Assembly (NCBI RefSeq): GCF_015461835.1
Contig: NZ_JACOPX010000002.1
Location: forward strand, 186,001-250,000
DNA from: Pseudomonas neuropathica
Lineage (GTDB): Bacteria > Pseudomonadota > Gammaproteobacteria > Pseudomonadales > Pseudomonadaceae
DNA length: 64,000 nucleotides
Direction of reading: 5' to 3'
Each line of letters starts with the position of its first letter. Within the stretch, counting starts at the first letter, position 1. Below the pieces are notes generated by a model. It worked only from the letters and a program-made list of their open reading frames with translations. It searched no databases and was not told the DNA's origin. Made by a program: the position numbers and the translations under genes. Positions 1 through 10,300 of this stretch are shown piece by piece.

Positions 1-502
1 AGCCTTCGAGGTTGTCGCTGCCCAGCCGCGCCATGGCCGTTGAGCGAATGCCGGCAAATACACCCATCGCGGCATGCGGAGCGGGGTCGCCGGCCGAGGT
101 GGTGCTGGTGACATGCTGAGTCTGTTGGGCGATGCAATCCATATCCGCCACCGAGGTGCCGCTGTCGATGGCGGTGATGTAGCGACCGTCGAGCTGTTCG
201 ATGCAACGACCAAAAGCTTCGAACAGCGAGCCACGGTTTTCCACATGAGCCGGGCGCACGATCACTGCCACGCCACCGCCCTGCGACAGCCCCGCCAGCG
301 CAGCCTTGTAGCTCATGCCCTGAGCGAGGCGAATGGCATCTTCGACGGCGGATTCGTCATTGGGATAGGCGAGATAACGACATCCGCCCAAGGCTGGCCC
401 GAGGCGACTGTTATGGATGGCAATGACCGCCTTCAACCCGGTGACCGGATCAACGCTAAGGTGCAGCGATTCCAGGCGAGTGCTTTGCATGAGCGCAAAC
501 AT
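1..502 (-). CDS. ldh: Leucine (Leu/Phe/Val) dehydrogenase, N-terminal part (partial)
   Basis: Oxidative deamination of branched-chain amino acids to 2-keto acids with NAD+, a cytosolic first step of their catabolism. The reverse strand is open from an ATG at 502 and runs off the left edge after 167 residues. Seen: GPALGGCRY near residue 34, MSYKAALAGL (the lysine at about 66 is the family's substrate-binding lysine), and ITAIDSGTSVADMD. These are typical of Glu/Leu/Phe/Val dehydrogenases. Odd: the family's GGGK motif reads GGGV here, with valine (codon 269-271, residue 78) where the catalytic lysine is expected. The second methionine (residue 5) is an alternative start. The C-terminal Rossmann domain lies outside the window. 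Confidence 0.88.
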   Translation of the reverse strand, partial: MFALMQSTRLESLHLSVDPVTGLKAVIAIHNSRLGPALGGCRYLAYPNDESAVEDAIRLAQGMSYKAALAGLSQGGGVAVIVRPAHVENRGSLFEAFGRCIEQLDGRYITAIDSGTSVADMDCIAQQTQHVTSTTSAGDPAPHAAMGVFAGIRSTAMARLGSDNLEG

Positions 503-687
503 CGTTGGGCTCCCGAATCACTTCTTGTAGAACGCCAGTATAGGCCTGCGCCTGAAAATTGCTGGAGCGCGCCGGAATAAGCGCCCGCGCCGACAACGGC
601 TTTGCGGCATAACCCGATACCTGCGCAGCGGGGGACTGGACGAATCTTGCGGGCGGGGCTAAAACGAGGCATTCCCCGGAGATTTCG

Positions 688-1491
688 ATGAGTGCGCGTC
701 AACGTTTTTTCGAATGCCTGCACCGTTCACCGCCTGCGCTGTTCGAAGCCGCGCTGTGGATGGCGGCCGAGCACGAAAAAACGGTCGATCCCGTCGCGCT
801 GTTACAAGAATTCAAAGACCTGCAACAACGGGTCAGTTACGGCTTGCCGATGTTGCCGGTCAGTGAACTGGCGCAGCCCCTGTTGCGCCGCATGACTGAT
901 CTGGGCTTTGCCCAGGACCACTTCCTGCCGCTGCGCCCGCAGGCGGCGCTGTTGCACAAAGTGTTGCAGACCCGTCGCGGCCAGCCGTTGGCATTGGCGC
1001 TGATTGCCCTGGAGCTGGCGCGTGGCCTGGAGATTCCGCTGGTCGGGGTCAACTTCCCCGGACACTTCCTGTTGCGGGTGCCCGGCGCTGATCACTTGCT
1101 GGATCCGTGCGGCGGCCGGCGTTTGTACCCAAACGATTGTCGCGAACTGTTGCAGCGCCAGTACGGGCCGAACATGAAGCTGACCGCCGAGCATCTGCTG
1201 ACCGCCAGCCCCAAACAGATGCTCCAGCGCCTGTCGCGCAACCTGCGCCAGTTGCACCTGACTCATGATGATTTTATCGCCGCGCTGATCGACGCCGAAC
1301 GGGTGCTCGAACTGGGTGACGCCGGCGCCGCCGATTACCTGGCACGGGCCAGTCTTTATCAGCGGCTCGACTGCCCGAATGCCGAGCGCTTTGATCTGGA
1401 GCATGCGCTGATGCTCAGCGACGACCCGATTCAGCGCCTGCGCCTGACTGAACGCCTCAGCCATCTACCGCCAAACTCCGTCGTCCACTGA
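688..1491 (+). CDS. SirB1-like transglutaminase-fold / TPR protein
   Basis: A 267-residue cytosolic protein resembling the SirB1 family, which combines a degenerate transglutaminase-like core with a C-terminal tetratricopeptide segment. The exact function is not known. Seen: the stretch RRGQPLALALIALELARGL followed by VGVNFPGHFLLRV and LLDPCGGR (about residues 98-150), the usual core signature; the last 90 residues are helical with repeat-like ALIDAERVLELGD. Start ATG 688 is preceded by GGAG with 7-nt spacing. It stands alone, divergent from the leucine dehydrogenase gene and followed by a REP pair, so it is probably monocistronic. Confidence 0.8.
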   Translation: MSARQRFFECLHRSPPALFEAALWMAAEHEKTVDPVALLQEFKDLQQRVSYGLPMLPVSELAQPLLRRMTDLGFAQDHFLPLRPQAALLHKVLQTRRGQPLALALIALELARGLEIPLVGVNFPGHFLLRVPGADHLLDPCGGRRLYPNDCRELLQRQYGPNMKLTAEHLLTASPKQMLQRLSRNLRQLHLTHDDFIAALIDAERVLELGDAGAADYLARASLYQRLDCPNAERFDLEHALMLSDDPIQRLRLTERLSHLPPNSVVH

Positions 1492-1502
1492 ATACGATTT
1501 TT

Positions 1503-1594
1503 GTAGGAGTGAGCCTGCTCGCGATAGCGGTAGGTCAGTCAGATCATTAGTGCCTGACACACCCTCATCGCGAGCAGGCTCGCTCCCACAGGGT
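1503..1594. repeat. REP pair (GTAGGAGTGAGCCTGCTCGCGA type)
   Basis: Two inverted copies of a short palindromic element face each other: one at about 1503-1530 and its reverse complement at about 1565-1594, separated by roughly 35 bp. The same element recurs at 3006, 31084 and 34549. It lies between two convergent genes, the typical place for Pseudomonas REP doublets. Confidence 0.9.
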
Positions 1595-1613
1595 TCAGCG
1601 CAGAGCCAACACA

Positions 1614-2954
1614 TCAGCCTCCCACAGGGGATTGCGCTGTTTCAGTGGGCGAACGCACCTGAATAATCAGCAACGCGGCGATGACCGCCGGGATCGCACA
1701 GAAGAAGAAAATCTGCGCCACTGGAATATGCATCGCCAACAACAGGCTGCCAAACAGCGGCCCGAGAATCGAACCGAAACGCCCCACGCCCAATGCCCAA
1801 CCGGTGCCGGTCGCACGCACATGCGCCGGGTAGAAATTACTGGCAAACGCATTCAGCGTCAGTTGCCCGCCAATGATGCAGAACCCGGCGGCGAACACGC
1901 AGGCGACCAGATAACGCGGATTGTCATGATTGAGTCCGAGCAAAATCGTGCACAGCGCTGCACCTGCCAACACCGCCGACAGCAAACGCACCTTGCGCTT
2001 CAAGCGATCGGCGAACCAGGCCATGCAAATCGCGCCCAATGTACCGGCGAACAGAAACATCGACGTCACCAGATTGGCCTCGTTGAGTTTCAGGCCGCTT
2101 TCCAGGAGCAGCGTCGGCAGCCAGCTGATCATGAAATACAACAGAATCAGGCTGACGAAAAACGTTGCCCAGATCAGCAACGTCGGTCGCGCGTAGCCAT
2201 TGCGGAACAACTCGACCACCGTCAGCTTGCTGCCCTGCTCGCGTTCGTTCTGTTCGAGGCTGGCAACGGGCGGTTGCCAATCCGGCAACATCCGCGCGGT
2301 GACTTTGCGCAGTCGCGCATACGGTGGCGCATCACGCAGCAAACGCGGCAGCGATTCCGGCAGCATCCACCAGAGAAACGGAAACAGCAGCAACGGCGTG
2401 ACGCCACCGGCGAGGAACACCGCTTGCCAACCGAATTGGTCGATGAAGCCTGCGGCGACGAAACCACCGGCTGCGCCACCGAATGAAAAGCCACAGGCCG
2501 CCAGCGTCACCATCAAGGTGCGCAAACGCGGTGGTGAGTATTCCGACATCAACGCCATAGCACTGGGCATCGCCCCGCCCATGCCGATGCCGCAGATAAA
2601 GCGCGCGATCATCAGCGTGTTCAACGAGTCGGCGAAGACCATCAGCACCGTCAACGTGGCGTAGATCAGTACGCAAGCGAGCAGAATCCGTCGTACGCCA
2701 AAGCGGTCAGCCAGCGGCGTAACCGCCAGTGAACCAAGGGTGAGGCCAAGCAGGTTGGCACTGAATACCGGGCCGAACGCCGATTTTTCCAGCCCCCAAT
2801 CCTGCGCCAAAGCAGGTACCACGTAACCGAGCACTTGGGCGTCGTAGCCGTCGGTGACCAGCAACAGCGCGAGCAGGATCAACAGTAACCACTGATATCG
2901 GGACACAGGACGGGCGTCGAGTGCCGCCCGGAAGCTGGCAATCTGGTTGTGCAT
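1614..2954 (-). CDS. MFS transporter, aromatic acid:H+ symporter (AAHS) family
   Basis: A 446-residue, 12-helix inner-membrane permease. Seen: a first helix beginning after YQWLLL with an acidic residue in LLLVTDGYDAQ, motif A-like PLADRFGVRR after helix 2 (about residues 82-91), and RFICGIGMGGAMPSAMALMSE around helix 4, all typical of the AAHS (PcaK-like) group. It sits downstream of maiA-fahA-hmgA on the same strand, separated from maiA by a REP pair. I infer uptake of an aromatic acid feeding the homogentisate pathway, such as homogentisate or a hydroxyphenyl acid. The substrate is not determined by sequence, and transcription may be independent because of the REP spacer. Confidence 0.85.
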   Translation of the reverse strand: MHNQIASFRAALDARPVSRYQWLLLILLALLLVTDGYDAQVLGYVVPALAQDWGLEKSAFGPVFSANLLGLTLGSLAVTPLADRFGVRRILLACVLIYATLTVLMVFADSLNTLMIARFICGIGMGGAMPSAMALMSEYSPPRLRTLMVTLAACGFSFGGAAGGFVAAGFIDQFGWQAVFLAGGVTPLLLFPFLWWMLPESLPRLLRDAPPYARLRKVTARMLPDWQPPVASLEQNEREQGSKLTVVELFRNGYARPTLLIWATFFVSLILLYFMISWLPTLLLESGLKLNEANLVTSMFLFAGTLGAICMAWFADRLKRKVRLLSAVLAGAALCTILLGLNHDNPRYLVACVFAAGFCIIGGQLTLNAFASNFYPAHVRATGTGWALGVGRFGSILGPLFGSLLLAMHIPVAQIFFFCAIPAVIAALLIIQVRSPTETAQSPVGG

Positions 2955-3005
2955 CGCAAGGTACCTGTTTTGTTTTTATGATTATGCAAATGGCGATATT
3001 CCCTT

Positions 3006-3096
3006 GTAGGAGTGAGCCTGCTCGCGATAGCGGTGGTTCAGTCAGAACATCAGTGACTGACACTCCCTCATCGCGAGCAGGCTCACTCCTACAGGG
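3006..3096. repeat. REP pair
   Basis: Inverted doublet of the GTAGGAGTGAGCCTGCTCGCGA element, nearly identical to the one at 1503-1594, including the spacer motif around gtcagtca. It fills the gap between the transporter and maiA and ends just before the maiA stop codon. Confidence 0.9.
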
Positions 3097-3732
3097 TTAT
3101 GGGGTGTCTGGCTGGTTGGCAGGATGGGCCTTGATGAACGCCGGATGTTCAGCCGCCAGCGCCGCCACACGGCGAATTTTCGGATACGCGTCAAGACTGA
3201 CGTTGAACCGCTCCGCTGCATACAACTGCGGAATCAGGTACACATCGGCCACGCACGGCCACTCGCCGAAACAGAAGCCCTCGTCGCCAATCAATTGCTC
3301 CACCGTCGCCAGCCCCTGGCTGATCCAGTGACTGATCCATTCCACCACCTGCGGCTCGTCGTGCCCCGACTGGCGCAAGCGATTGAGCACGCTGACGTTG
3401 TGCAGTGGATGCACATCGCAACCGATCACCGCCGCCACACCGCGCACCTGCGCGCGGGCGAACAAATCTTCCGGCAGCAACGGCACCTGTGGATAACGTT
3501 CTTCCAGGTACTCGATGATGGCCGGCGATTGAATCAGCAAACCGCCCTCATCAGTGCGCAAGGCCGGCACCCGCCCCTGTGGATTGATCGCCAGATACGC
3601 CGCTTGCCGATGCTCGCCGCCGGGTGGCGCGATCAGATTGACCGGCAGCGCCTGATAGTCGAGGCCCTTCAGCGCCAGCGCGATTCGCACGCGGTAGGAC
3701 GAGGTCGAACGGTAATAGGTATAGAGATCCAT
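3097..3732 (-). CDS. maiA: Maleylacetoacetate isomerase (zeta-class GST)
   Basis: Glutathione-dependent cis-trans isomerisation of 4-maleylacetoacetate to 4-fumarylacetoacetate in the homogentisate pathway. At 211 residues it has the usual length. Seen: an N-terminal thioredoxin-like domain with the zeta-class motif STSSYRVRIALALKG (residues 9-23), NPQGRVPAL near 50, QSPAIIEYLEERYP near 67, and the C-terminal helical domain with CDVHPLHN. It lies 12 nt after fahA, and hmgA-fahA-maiA reads as one operon from right to left. HmgR very likely controls it through the operator upstream of hmgA. Confidence 0.95.
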   Translation of the reverse strand: MDLYTYYRSTSSYRVRIALALKGLDYQALPVNLIAPPGGEHRQAAYLAINPQGRVPALRTDEGGLLIQSPAIIEYLEERYPQVPLLPEDLFARAQVRGVAAVIGCDVHPLHNVSVLNRLRQSGHDEPQVVEWISHWISQGLATVEQLIGDEGFCFGEWPCVADVYLIPQLYAAERFNVSLDAYPKIRRVAALAAEHPAFIKAHPANQPDTP

Positions 3733-3744
3733 AACCCGCTCCTG

Positions 3745-5049
3745 TCAGCGCGCCGCGAGCACTTTGCCGCGGCATTCGCCGAAGCCGATCGAGGCAAAAC
3801 CGTCGCGAGCGCACCGTGCGCGCAGGATGATTTCGTCGCCATCTTCAAGGAACTTACGCACTTCTCCAGAAGCCAGCTCGATCGGTTTTTTACCGCCCTC
3901 GGTGATTTCCAGCAGGCTACCGAACTGACCGCTCTGCGGGCCGGACAACGTGCCCGAACCGAACAGGTCACCGGCCTGCAACTGGCAACCGTTGACGCTG
4001 TGGTGCGCGACCATTTGCGCGACGGTCCAGTACATGTAGCGGGTGTTGCTCAGGGTCAGACGATGAGCCGGAAGGTTCTGCTCGCGCATCGCTTCGGTGA
4101 GTAGCAAAACTTCCAGTTCGATGTCGAAGGCACCGCCGTCCTGATCGCGTTTGTCGAACAGGTACGGCAGCGGCTGCGGATCACCTTCAGGACGCTTCGG
4201 TTGCGCGGTGCGGAACGGTTCCAAGGCTTCAGCAGTTACAACCCATGGCGAGACGCTGGTGATGAAACTCTTCGACAGGAACGGCCCCAGTGGCTGGTAT
4301 TCCCAGGCCTGGATATCACGCGCCGACCAGTCGTTGAGCAGGCAGAAACCGGCAATGTGATCAGCGGCGTCACCGATGGCGATCGAGTCACCCATCTCGT
4401 TGCCTTGACCGATCCAGATGCCCAGTTCCAATTCGTAGTCCAGGCGTGTGCACGGGCCGAACACAGGCTCGGTCTGACCGGCCGGTAGCGTCTGGCCTTT
4501 AGGGCGACGCACGTCGGTACCGGAAGCACGCACGGTGGAGGCGCGACCGTGATAACCGATCGGCACATGCTTGTAGTTCGGCAGCAGCGGGTTATCCGGG
4601 CGGAACAGTTTGCCGACGTTCTGCGCGTGCTCGATGCCGACGTAGAAGTCAGTGTAATCGCTGATGCGTGCCGGCAGATGCAGCTGGCAATCGGCGGCCA
4701 GGGGCAGCAATTTTGCGCCTTGGGCTTCGATGTTGCCGCGGTGCGTGCTGCCTTCGCTGAACAGTTCCAGCAGACGGGTGCGCAGTGCCACACGCACCTC
4801 GCGACCGAGTTCGAAGAATGCATTCAACTGGCCGCCGTGCATGGCTTCGACAGCGCTGCGCGCGACACCGTCGAACAGCCCGGCTTCCAGTGCTACTTGC
4901 AGATCGAAGATATGGTCGCCAATCGCCACGCCAGCGCGCGGCATCGCACCGTTGCTGCTGAACACACCCAGCGGCAGGTTCTGCAGCGGGAAATCAGCGT
5001 GGCCATTGGCCGAGGCAACCCAACTGCGGGTGATGGAATTCTGCGTCAT
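3745..5049 (-). CDS. fahA: Fumarylacetoacetase
   Basis: Hydrolyses fumarylacetoacetate to fumarate and acetoacetate, the last step of tyrosine breakdown; also called hmgB in Pseudomonas. 434 residues, the family length. Seen: metal-ligand and catalytic motifs DYTDFYVGIEHAQNVGKLFR (near 131), LDYELELGIWIG (paired glutamates) and LLNDWSARDIQAWEYQPLGP (aspartate ligand near 250). The start ATG 5049 is 3 nt from the hmgA stop, so it is tightly coupled in the operon. Cytosolic, Mg/Ca-dependent enzyme by family. Confidence 0.96.
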   Translation of the reverse strand: MTQNSITRSWVASANGHADFPLQNLPLGVFSSNGAMPRAGVAIGDHIFDLQVALEAGLFDGVARSAVEAMHGGQLNAFFELGREVRVALRTRLLELFSEGSTHRGNIEAQGAKLLPLAADCQLHLPARISDYTDFYVGIEHAQNVGKLFRPDNPLLPNYKHVPIGYHGRASTVRASGTDVRRPKGQTLPAGQTEPVFGPCTRLDYELELGIWIGQGNEMGDSIAIGDAADHIAGFCLLNDWSARDIQAWEYQPLGPFLSKSFITSVSPWVVTAEALEPFRTAQPKRPEGDPQPLPYLFDKRDQDGGAFDIELEVLLLTEAMREQNLPAHRLTLSNTRYMYWTVAQMVAHHSVNGCQLQAGDLFGSGTLSGPQSGQFGSLLEITEGGKKPIELASGEVRKFLEDGDEIILRARCARDGFASIGFGECRGKVLAAR

Positions 5050-5052
5050 GGG

Positions 5053-6357
5053 TTATCTCCGGGTCGGGTCGAACGTGGCGGGCAAAGTGGCCCAGCAGGC
5101 GTCATAAGTGGATTGCAGTTGCGGACAGTCGAGGGCGAACCGGCTTGGGCGCAGCACCTGACTGGTCTCGAACATGAAGGCCATGGTGTTGTCGATCTTG
5201 GCCGGTTTGAGTTCGGCGTTGATCGCCTTGGTGCAAGTCTCGCCATCCGGGCCGTGGGCGCTCATGCAGCTGTGCAGCGAGGCACCGCCGGGCACGAAGC
5301 CTTCGGCCTTGGCGTCGTACTCGCCCTGGATCAGGCCCATGAATTCGTTCATCAGGTTGCGGTGGAACCACGGTGGCCGGAAGGTGTTCTCGGCGACCAT
5401 CCAGCGCGGCGGGAAGATCACGAAGTCGAGGTTGGCCAGACCGTGCACGCTGGTCGGCGAAGTCAGCACGGTGAAGATTGACGGGTCCGGGTGATCGAAA
5501 CTGACCGTACCGATGGTGTTGAAACGGCGCAGGTCGTATTTGTACGGCACGTTATTGCCGTGCCAGGCGACCACGTTCAGCGGCGAGTGATTGAGCTCGG
5601 TGGCCCACAACTGGCCAAGGAACTTCTGCACCAGCGTGGTGGGTTGCTGAAGGTTCTCGTAAGCGGCGACCGGGGTCAGGAAGTCACGCGGATTGGCCAG
5701 ACCGTTGCTGCCGATCGGGCCCAGATCCGGTAGACGCAGCGGCGCGCCGTGGTTCTCGGCGACGTAACCACGGGCTTGCGGGTCGAGCAATTCAACACGG
5801 AATTTCAGGCCGCGCGGCAGCACGGCGATTTCCAGCGGCGCGACTTCCAGCACACCCAATTCGGTGGCGATGCGCAGACGCCCGAGTTGCGGCACCAGCA
5901 GCAATTCGCCGTCGGCGTTGAAGAACACCCGCTCCATCGAGCGGTTGGCGACGTAGTTATAGATGCTGATGCCGGCCGGTTTCTCTGCACCAGCGTTAGC
6001 GGCCATGCTCACCAGACCGTCGATGAAATCGGTCGGCTCGGCCGGGATCTCCAGCGGATTCCAGCGCAGGCGATTGGGCGTCACTTCACCCAACGGGCCA
6101 CCGGCCAGTTGCCGCTCCAGTTTGACGAAGGCCGGGTGATTGGCCGACGGCTGAATGCGGTACATCCAGGTGCGCCGCGCTTCACTGCGGGTCATGGTGA
6201 ATGCTGTGCCGGAAAACAATTCGGTGTAGAGGCCGTAGGGGGCTTTTTGCGGGGAATTCTGGCCAACGGGCAGCGCGCCGGGCAACGCTTCAGAGCTGAA
6301 TTCGTTGCCGAAACCGGACTGATACGCCAGCGCCTGGGCGGTTGAATCGAGGTTCAT
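5053..6357 (-). CDS. hmgA: Homogentisate 1,2-dioxygenase
   Basis: Fe(II) enzyme that opens the aromatic ring of homogentisate to maleylacetoacetate. 434 residues. Seen: iron-ligand histidine and glutamate in [10 protein letters not shown] and the further ligand histidine in [11 protein letters not shown]. The frame stays open upstream to 6417, but the start at 6357 (MNLDSTAQ) is chosen because AGGAGG lies 4 nt before it and the known protein begins this way. First gene of hmgA-fahA-maiA; divergent from the IclR gene hmgR across a 164-bp gap that contains an inverted repeat likely to be the HmgR operator. Confidence 0.96.
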   Translation of the reverse strand: MNLDSTAQALAYQSGFGNEFSSEALPGALPVGQNSPQKAPYGLYTELFSGTAFTMTRSEARRTWMYRIQPSANHPAFVKLERQLAGGPLGEVTPNRLRWNPLEIPAEPTDFIDGLVSMAANAGAEKPAGISIYNYVANRSMERVFFNADGELLLVPQLGRLRIATELGVLEVAPLEIAVLPRGLKFRVELLDPQARGYVAENHGAPLRLPDLGPIGSNGLANPRDFLTPVAAYENLQQPTTLVQKFLGQLWATELNHSPLNVVAWHGNNVPYKYDLRRFNTIGTVSFDHPDPSIFTVLTSPTSVHGLANLDFVIFPPRWMVAENTFRPPWFHRNLMNEFMGLIQGEYDAKAEGFVPGGASLHSCMSAHGPDGETCTKAINAELKPAKIDNTMAFMFETSQVLRPSRFALDCPQLQSTYDACWATLPATFDPTRR

Positions 6358-6434
6358 GGAGCCTCCTGAACAGGGAGTCGGCAGTGGCCCATCGCTCTGG
6401 CTCAGAGGTTTCGGCACGCCGGGGTTGTTATTAT

Positions 6435-6460
6435 CGTAATTCGATTACGCATAACGTAAT
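6435..6460. promoter_or_regulatory. Putative HmgR operator
   Basis: CGTAAT-TCG-ATTACG (6435-6449) is a perfect 6-3-6 inverted repeat, followed by a third half-site ACGTAAT at 6454-6460. It sits between divergent hmgR and hmgA, where an IclR-type repressor is known to act in Pseudomonas. Homogentisate as inducer is family knowledge. Confidence 0.7.
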
Positions 6461-6521
6461 TTGCTCGCTATCCAGCGTCAAGCTATAAAGACGCCCATTC
6501 GTTTCGGAACCCGGCCGCACC

Positions 6522-7310
6522 ATGGAAAAAACCAGCGACAGCAACGGCAAACAGAAAGTCCGCTCCGCCGAAGTCGGCACCGACATCCTCAAGGCTCTGG
6601 CCGAGTTGTCGCCGTCCACTTCGTTGTCGCGTCTGGCCGAACATGTGCAGATGCCGGCGAGCAAGGTTCATCGCTATCTGCAAGCGTTGATCGCTTCAGG
6701 ATTCGCCGAGCAGAACACCGCGACCAACCATTACGGCCTCGGCCGCGAGGCCTTGCGCGTGGGCCTGGCCGCACTCAACAGTATGGACGTGCTGAAAGTC
6801 GCCGCCCTGCCGTTGGCCGAACTGCGCGACGAACTCAACGAAACCTGCTTTCTGGCGGTGTGGGGCAATCAGGGCGCGACCGTGGTGCATATCGAACCGG
6901 CGGTGCGCGCGGTCACGGTGGTGACGCAACTGGGTTCAGTGTTGCCACTGCTCAGTTCATCGACTGGACTGGTGTTCAGCGCCTACTTGCCCCATCGGGA
7001 AACCGATGAGTTGCGCGAGCAGGAAATTGCCGCTGTGGATCATCCATTGAAGGACGAAAAAACCTACGCAACCCTGTGCGAACAGATCCGCGAACGCGGA
7101 CTGCATCATGTGCATGGCCTGCTGATGCCGGGTGTGGATGCGTTGTCCGCCCCGGTGTTCAACGCCGTCGGCCAAGTCGCCGCCGTGTTGACCATCGTTG
7201 GACCCACTTCATTGTTCCACGCCGACGAAAACGGCCCGGCGGCGCAGCGGTTGCTGTCGGCGACGCGGGCCGTGAGCTGGCGGATGGGTTATGAACCTCT
7301 GCAGGGCTGA
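6522..7310 (+). CDS. hmgR: IclR-family regulator of homogentisate catabolism
   Basis: A 262-residue DNA-binding regulator. Seen: N-terminal winged helix-turn-helix (about 14-72; LSRLAEHVQMPASKVHRYLQ) followed by the IclR effector-binding domain with TCFLAVWGNQGATVVHIEP and a C-terminal VLTIVGPT segment. It is divergent from hmgA, and in Pseudomonas the IclR gene in this place represses hmgABC until homogentisate binds. ATG 6522 has no strong Shine-Dalgarno sequence. The shared intergenic palindrome suggests autoregulation as well. Confidence 0.88.
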   Translation: MEKTSDSNGKQKVRSAEVGTDILKALAELSPSTSLSRLAEHVQMPASKVHRYLQALIASGFAEQNTATNHYGLGREALRVGLAALNSMDVLKVAALPLAELRDELNETCFLAVWGNQGATVVHIEPAVRAVTVVTQLGSVLPLLSSSTGLVFSAYLPHRETDELREQEIAAVDHPLKDEKTYATLCEQIRERGLHHVHGLLMPGVDALSAPVFNAVGQVAAVLTIVGPTSLFHADENGPAAQRLLSATRAVSWRMGYEPLQG

Positions 7311-7324
7311 ATGGCGCCAATCGA

Positions 7325-7349
7325 GCGAGTAACGAGGGCCGTTACTCGC
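7325..7349. terminator. Terminator-like hairpin between convergent genes
   Basis: A perfect 9-bp inverted repeat GCGAGTAAC / GTTACTCGC with a 7-nt loop lies 15 bp after the hmgR stop and before the end of the convergent toxin-like gene. There is no clear T-tract, so terminator function is only likely. Confidence 0.45.
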
Positions 7350-7362
7350 GCAGTTTCATCTG

Positions 7363-10300
7363 TCAGTTGAGCAGACGAGTGGTGCTGTTCACGACCGCAG
7401 GAGGTGCGGTGATTGCTGTCACGTAGTTGATGCTGACTTCAACACCGGTAACGCCTGCCATCACATCGGCGAAATCCCTGACGCTCGATAGCAGAGCAAT
7501 CGGGTTCACGGGCGCGCCGATCGCCGCCACTTTGCCAACGTACAACAGAATCGCCCCTCGCCACGCCGATGCAAAGTGTGCGTTCGCAGCCTCATCGGAG
7601 CCCTGACTGGAAGCCACAATGCCCAGCACAACCGACTGAGTAATGCGCAGTACAGTCAGTGCCAGGCCAAGTGGCGCAATGAACATCGAAGCCACATCCA
7701 GGGCAAATTCGGCCAGTACCCTCACATCCTTCCACAGCGCTTCCAGATAACTGCTCGTCTGAAAATCCACATCGGCGACGAGTTGCCCGATTTTAGCCAG
7801 GTACTCCTGTTTGAAAGCCAGTACTGGATAACTGTTGATCAATTCCGGATTGCTGGTCGCTACCGGGATCGAGTCCCAGTAGGTGTCCAGGAGGTTTTTC
7901 ACTGCTTGCTGATGTTCCAGACGAGCGAGGCTCAAGACCTTTTTGTTGAAGGTCACGCTTTTCAATCGACCAGCAAGTTCCTGGACAGGGAAGAAATCCT
8001 TGCCATCAGGCGTATCGGGAATATAGACAAAAAACTCATCACGCCCGCTGACTTTGCGCCCAAAAACGTAAGCCCCGACAAGGGCGCGTCCCCTGAGAGT
8101 GAATTCGTAAACGCCAATGCCCGGCTTCCCACCCGTGGAGATGATGCCCTGACGAGGCAGATCGCGATCAAATCCGTTAATGAGTCCCTGCAACCAGCTG
8201 AATTGGTCGAGGGAGAGCTCGCCTTTGATTTTCTGAATCAATGCGGTCCGGAGCATTTCATTTTGTTTTGTTTTTCGATACAGACTTGCTTTCAAGTCAA
8301 TGTCGGACGCATTGAGGAATTTATCTTTCAGATATTGAAGATACTTTTCACCGGGCCTCAGATCGATCAGATCATTGATAACTCTGGCATTCAGTTGGGC
8401 AATGGGCTGTCCGGTAAACGTCCAGAAGGTGGCCTGTCTGAGTTGCTCTCGCAAATTTTCAATCCCGGCCAATTGAGGGTTCACCCAGGTGAAAAATTTC
8501 TCGAACGCGCTTACGTCACTGCGCCACTTTTGCCACTGAATAAACAGATCGGTCAGGCTGATCTTCGAGTCTGCGTGAAATTTGACCCATACCTCGTCAG
8601 GGTTAATGTCCACAGATGAACCTGTCCGGACAAAATACTGCTTCAGCTCCTTCTTCACCAAATGGCTGGCAAACTGTTTGAACGGCTCGACCGCCAGCAT
8701 TTCCCGGGAATGATGGTGAATAGCCTTGAAATCAGCATTCAGACGATTGAGCAGGTGCTGATCGTTCGAGCTGGCCTTTCTGTACCATCGAGGGGTGGCA
8801 GCCTCGGTTTGATCGATACTCCACAAGATGTGATTTTGAACGGCTCCGAACAAAGGCTCCTCTTCGGGTAAATCGACCAACTTAATCTTCGACCACCACC
8901 ATTCATTCAGTACCTCAGATGGTTTTAGACTCAGATAATCACTTTGCATCTGCGCACTGTCGCTGGCGTGTGCCTGACTCAGCAAGTACGCCCAGGTTTC
9001 AGCCTTGGCCGCCCATTGCGCCAACTTGTGCTGCAGGCTTTTCAGGTCGGTGAACTCAAACCACTCCTGCCCGGCTGGCGAACCCGGTATGTGCAGGACA
9101 TGCGCGCTGCGATCGGCTGCCACACCTTTCCTGCGATAAACCAGCAAACCATTGAAAGGCTTGAACCAGGGTTTGAGCGCCACGCCCAGCGTTTCAATGG
9201 ACGTATCGCCGAGGTTATAGCCCATCACCAATTTATGAGCTGAAGGTCCCACGTGTTTCTGCAGAATCGCCGCGAACAGGGTCAGCGCTGTTTTACGGCT
9301 AAGGACCACTCGCAGCGACCCGGTAACTTCGGCTTGCGAATACAGAAGACGTTGAGCCGTGGTATAGGCAACACGAACGTCCAACGACTTGATGGCACGC
9401 AGGATGTTCGATGGACTCAACTTTGGCAGACTGGAGGGGATCTCCGGAACGATCTGATATTGCCCTGCCAGATCATGAGCACCTTGCATAAAGGCCTGAG
9501 TCAGCGTTTTGCGCTCGGTGAGTTCCACCTTTTTTCCATCCGCCAGAGGCACGGTATGGGTGACTTTCACGAATACCGTGTCCGGGTCGATACGCTCATC
9601 TTTACCCGGCGATATGAAGTCCTCTACGGCCAACCGCGCGTAGTCTTTCAGCGAAGCAACTCCGTGAGTGACCTCATAAAGTTTTACTTCGGCTTCAAGC
9701 AGCTCTTTTTGCAGGGAAACATACACTTCCTGATTGACATCGGAAGTGCTTTTCAACCATTGCGGCCAAGCATTCCGCTCGACATGCTTAATCAGTTGTA
9801 CCTGGCGTTTTCTGGCCTGAAGATTCAAATCGGGTAACGATTGTGCGGCCTCTACGGCGACAACAATTTTATCAAATTCCGAGTCTGGCTTGCCGACGGA
9901 TTCAAGATACCCAGTGATGTCGCTGTACATCGTCTGAATCCGCTTATCAACGAATCTCTCAAACAAATTCGCACGAACTTTCAAAAAACGAATAGCAGGG
10001 ACGTATGCGAACCCAACGCGTTCACTGAGCGATAGCGTTTGCAGAAACTCTTCCTGAGTTTCCGAGGAGCCCAGTCGGCTCAACAACGCTTGTTCAAGCT
10101 TCCAAATGGAAGAAAACAATTCGAGACCACGATTCGCGCAGTAGAGTACGACAGCGCCCTGCTCACCGGGAACCAACTGCTCATAGACAGGGGTTGTAAG
10201 GGGCAATACAAACATCGCGTTCTGCTCGACGTATTTGCCATTCTGACCTTCAATGAAAACCCCGTAACAAGTGCCGGTCAGGCTCGGTTGTACGGCCGTA

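Noticed and set aside
1503..3096. CRISPR array
   Set aside because: Repeats are inverted doublets in separate gene gaps, not directly repeated with unique spacers.
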